From Nitrososphaerales archaeon (GTDB taxonomy: Archaea > Thermoproteota > Nitrososphaeria > Nitrososphaerales > Nitrososphaeraceae), in assembly GCA_029237515.1 (NCBI GenBank), contig JARBAV010000301.1:1-7849 (forward strand): a DNA stretch of 7,849 nucleotides, given 5' to 3'. The stretch's first letter is position 1. Each line of letters opens with the position of its first letter. The translations under genes were made by a program, and so were the position numbers. The notes beneath the pieces are model-generated. The model searched no databases and was not told where the DNA came from. It was given only the letters and a program-made list of their open reading frames with translations. This document shows positions 6,287-7,849 of the stretch, one piece after another.

Positions 6287-7117
6287 TCACAATTTTGATC
6301 CACACTCTTCACAGTACTTCGAACCCTCTTCGTTTGTATAGCCGCATGATTTACACTTCGCTAGCGTTGTTGATCCATTATGCGGGTCAAGCTCAACGTT
6401 GGACTGATTCTCATTAATTAACACAATGTCACCAATCTTAGATATCTTTGACCATAGGATTTCAGAAGCTTTTGTCTCCTTATCCCCTAATCGATTATTG
6501 ACCATAATGCTTACATCGACTGTTCCATTCTTTAGCCGTCGAAGGCCGATCTCCTTTATGTTTCCAATTAGCATTGCTTCCGAGTCATAGGCTGGCATTT
6601 CGATTAGTGAGTGTATTGGCAGAAATTCACCGTTAGCTAAGGCATTATGTACCTCATGCTTTGTGTCAATTGCGGAATGTTTAATTGCTGTCGATGGTTC
6701 CTCTGGCTTCGCCGAAGAAATTCTTTGACTTATCTCCTGTTTAATGACAGACGATGAATCGTCTTGTACAGCCTTTTCATTCTGAGGAGATCGAAACTTG
6801 CGGTATTGTGCAATCGTGCTCTTGCATTTCTTACATTTGTACTCCCCTTTCTCTTCTAAAACAACCCCTTCCCCTAGATCCTCGTTTGGGTTATCATATA
6901 CAATAGCCGGAGGACCCTCAAATTGCGTTTCGCATTTGTTACAGTAATGCTTTAGGAGCCTATTTTCGTCTAGTCTTCCCACACCTGCTAGGAAAAGCTC
7001 AGGCCCTCCTAGGTTACCTTTTCTCTGTTCTTCGTCTGTTATTTTAGCTATAACATATCCTCCGGATCCGCGAAGTTTCTTATCTTGGTAGTCGTCCCTG
7101 GGAGTTTCACTTAGCAT
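6287..7117 (-). CDS. Zinc-ribbon / PRC-barrel-like / zinc-ribbon protein of unknown function
   Basis: A 276-residue protein with three recognisable parts. The N-terminal part carries a split zinc site, C59-x2-C62 and C95-x2-C98, separated by 32 residues. A charged, probably flexible linker follows (~106-165). Residues ~167-236 resemble a PRC barrel: LPIHSLIEMPAYDSEAMLIG, a glycine turn (NG 197-198), SEILWSKISKIGDIVLI at 218-234, where the 'W..I..IGD.V.I' ending is typical. The C-terminus is a compact zinc ribbon, C255-x2-C258-x10-C269-x2-C272. PRC barrels occur in RimM and in small archaeal proteins, where they mediate RNA- or protein-binding; zinc ribbons suggest nucleic-acid or protein contact. 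The gene stands alone, with its own TATA box 26 bp before the ATG. The cysteine sites are seen directly; the PRC assignment is a pattern-level inference; the biological role is unknown. Confidence 0.8.
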   Translation of the reverse strand: MLSETPRDDYQDKKLRGSGGYVIAKITDEEQRKGNLGGPELFLAGVGRLDENRLLKHYCNKCETQFEGPPAIVYDNPNEDLGEGVVLEEKGEYKCKKCKSTIAQYRKFRSPQNEKAVQDDSSSVIKQEISQRISSAKPEEPSTAIKHSAIDTKHEVHNALANGEFLPIHSLIEMPAYDSEAMLIGNIKEIGLRRLKNGTVDVSIMVNNRLGDKETKASEILWSKISKIGDIVLINENQSNVELDPHNGSTTLAKCKSCGYTNEEGSKYCEECGSKL

Positions 7118-7137
7118 AAATTATTGTTAACGAGTTT

Positions 7138-7149
7138 GATATAAAAAAC
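7138..7149. promoter_or_regulatory. TATA box, possibly shared by divergent genes
   Basis: The block GATATAAAAAAC reads TTTTTTATATC on the minus strand, centred about 26 bp before the ATG at 7117, which predicts a leaderless mRNA for the zinc-ribbon gene. On the plus strand the same block reads TATAAAAAA, which would start transcription near 7170, about 17 nt before the TTG of the small ORF at 7187. The minus-strand use is well placed; the plus-strand use is plausible but less certain. Confidence 0.55.
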
Positions 7150-7186
7150 TTGTATTACGCTCTAATGCCTCATTAAACAATTCATT

Positions 7187-7357
7187 TTGGTATACGTGAT
7201 TTGTATCGGATTAGCTTCCGTATCCCTTATATTTCTGTGCTTTCTAATATCTGTCGTCAAAAGCAGCGGCAGATCTGTCAAGTATCAGTATCAGAATACT
7301 ACTTATCATTTCTTCCGTGCGTTTGTAAAGAAAAATATTAGTGAAAAGAAAGATTGA
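7187..7357 (+). CDS. Small single-helix membrane protein, 56 residues, overlapping the helicase start
   Basis: A short frame opens at TTG 7187 (next start GTG 7196) and ends at TGA 7355-7357. Translated, residues 2-24 are strongly hydrophobic (VYVICIGLASVSLIFLCFLI plus SVV), followed directly by K25 and a basic, aromatic tail (SSGRSVKYQYQNTTYHFFRAFVKKN, as residues 26-50) ending in ISEKKD. By the positive-inside rule the tail would be cytoplasmic. The stop overlaps the helicase TTG in a TTGA arrangement (7354-7357), as expected for coupled genes, and a TATA-like box lies 40-50 bp upstream. There is no ribosome-binding site and the start codon is weak. The frame extends back to a stop at 7163 without another standard start. 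I do not recognise a family; a chance frame in the leader of the helicase gene remains possible. Confidence 0.5.
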   Translation: MVYVICIGLASVSLIFLCFLISVVKSSGRSVKYQYQNTTYHFFRAFVKKNISEKKD

Positions 7358-7849
7358 AATCTACATTTGAAGAATTAGGAGTAAGCCCACTTTTAACTAG
7401 GGCATTGGAAGAAATAGGCTTCGCCAGGCCATTTCCTATTCAAGAAGCATCAATACCATTTATTTTGCAAGGGCATGATGTAATTGGCCAGGCACACACT
7501 GGAACGGGTAAAACGGCAGCTTTCTGTTTGCCTGTGTTATCGCGTCTCAAAAGTAACGGTCCGGTACAATTTTTGATATTGGTACCCACGCGGGAACTCG
7601 CAGTACAGGTAACCCATGAGATCACAAAATATTCGAAGTATACTCCAATTCGTGTGGTATCCATTTTTGGAGGGGTAAGTATCGGTCAGCAGCAATCACG
7701 ATTGGAGAGAGGGGTTCAGGTGGTCGTTGCTACACCTGGTAGACTCATTGACCATTTGAAAAGAGGAACCATCGAGTTGGACAAGGTAAGCCACGTCGTG
7801 CTCGACGAGGCCGACAGAATGCTAGATATGGGTTTCATTGATGACATCA
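7354..7849 (+). CDS. DEAD-box RNA helicase, 3'-truncated by the window edge
   Basis: An ATP-dependent RNA helicase that unwinds or remodels RNA in the cytoplasm; only the first RecA-like domain is present (165 residues) before the window ends. The frame has stops at 7339-7344, and TTG at 7354 is the first start codon and gives the expected N-terminus. Motifs in order: F5 and the Q motif F23-ARPFPIQ-30; motif I AHTGTGKT (47-54); Ia PTREL (78-82); GG (106-107); Ib TPGR (127-130); motif II LDEADRMLDMGF (150-161). All are intact. Motif III (SAT) and the second domain lie to the right. Sequence resembles the bacterial and archaeal DeaD/RhlE-like group, but the subfamily cannot be settled without the C-terminus. 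The start codon overlaps the stop of the small membrane ORF, suggesting a shared transcript. Confidence 0.93.
   Translation, partial: MKSTFEELGVSPLLTRALEEIGFARPFPIQEASIPFILQGHDVIGQAHTGTGKTAAFCLPVLSRLKSNGPVQFLILVPTRELAVQVTHEITKYSKYTPIRVVSIFGGVSIGQQQSRLERGVQVVVATPGRLIDHLKRGTIELDKVSHVVLDEADRMLDMGFIDDI

Noticed and set aside
7440..7664. 74-codon minus-strand frame
   Set aside because: It is antisense to motifs I and Ia of the DEAD-box helicase, which are intact on the plus strand.

Overview
The window is a piece of an archaeal chromosome, most likely from the Nitrososphaerota (Thaumarchaeota, Nitrososphaera-like). The signs are a short-form XPF-type nuclease, an archaeal exosome Csl4 subunit, an MptE-type pterin pyrophosphokinase, promoters made of a TATA box 25-30 bp before the start codon with little or no Shine-Dalgarno sequence, and several GTG/TTG starts. 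The lineage call comes from recognising the protein families, not from a search. I see no mobile element, CRISPR array, tRNA or rRNA; this looks like ordinary core chromosome with several poorly characterised proteins.

Layout, left to right. (1) Positions 1-563, +: 3' end of an XPF/ERCC4-type nuclease gene. (2) 564-931: a long non-coding gap ending in a clear TATA box. (3) 932-1399, +: a small protein with a membrane helix at each end and a GOLD-like beta ectodomain. (4) 1411-2854, -: a two-gene unit, csl4 (RNA exosome) then pheA (prephenate dehydratase), overlapping by 14 bp and convergent with gene 3. (5) 3038-3772, +: mptE (pterin biosynthesis), divergent from csl4. (6) 3932-6214, +: a gene of unknown function followed after 3 bp by guaA (GMP synthase). 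(7) 6287-7117, -: a zinc-ribbon / PRC-barrel-like / zinc-ribbon protein, convergent with guaA. (8) 7187-7849, +: a 56-residue single-helix membrane ORF whose stop codon overlaps the TTG start of a DEAD-box RNA helicase that runs off the right edge.

Functionally this is housekeeping: DNA repair (XPF), RNA processing and decay (Csl4, DEAD-box helicase), amino-acid synthesis (PheA), cofactor synthesis (MptE) and purine synthesis (GuaA). The items most worth a second look are the short ORF coupled to the helicase, the unknown protein coupled to guaA, and the double zinc-ribbon PRC-barrel-like protein. I do not see convincing evidence for a new multi-gene defence or mobile system.
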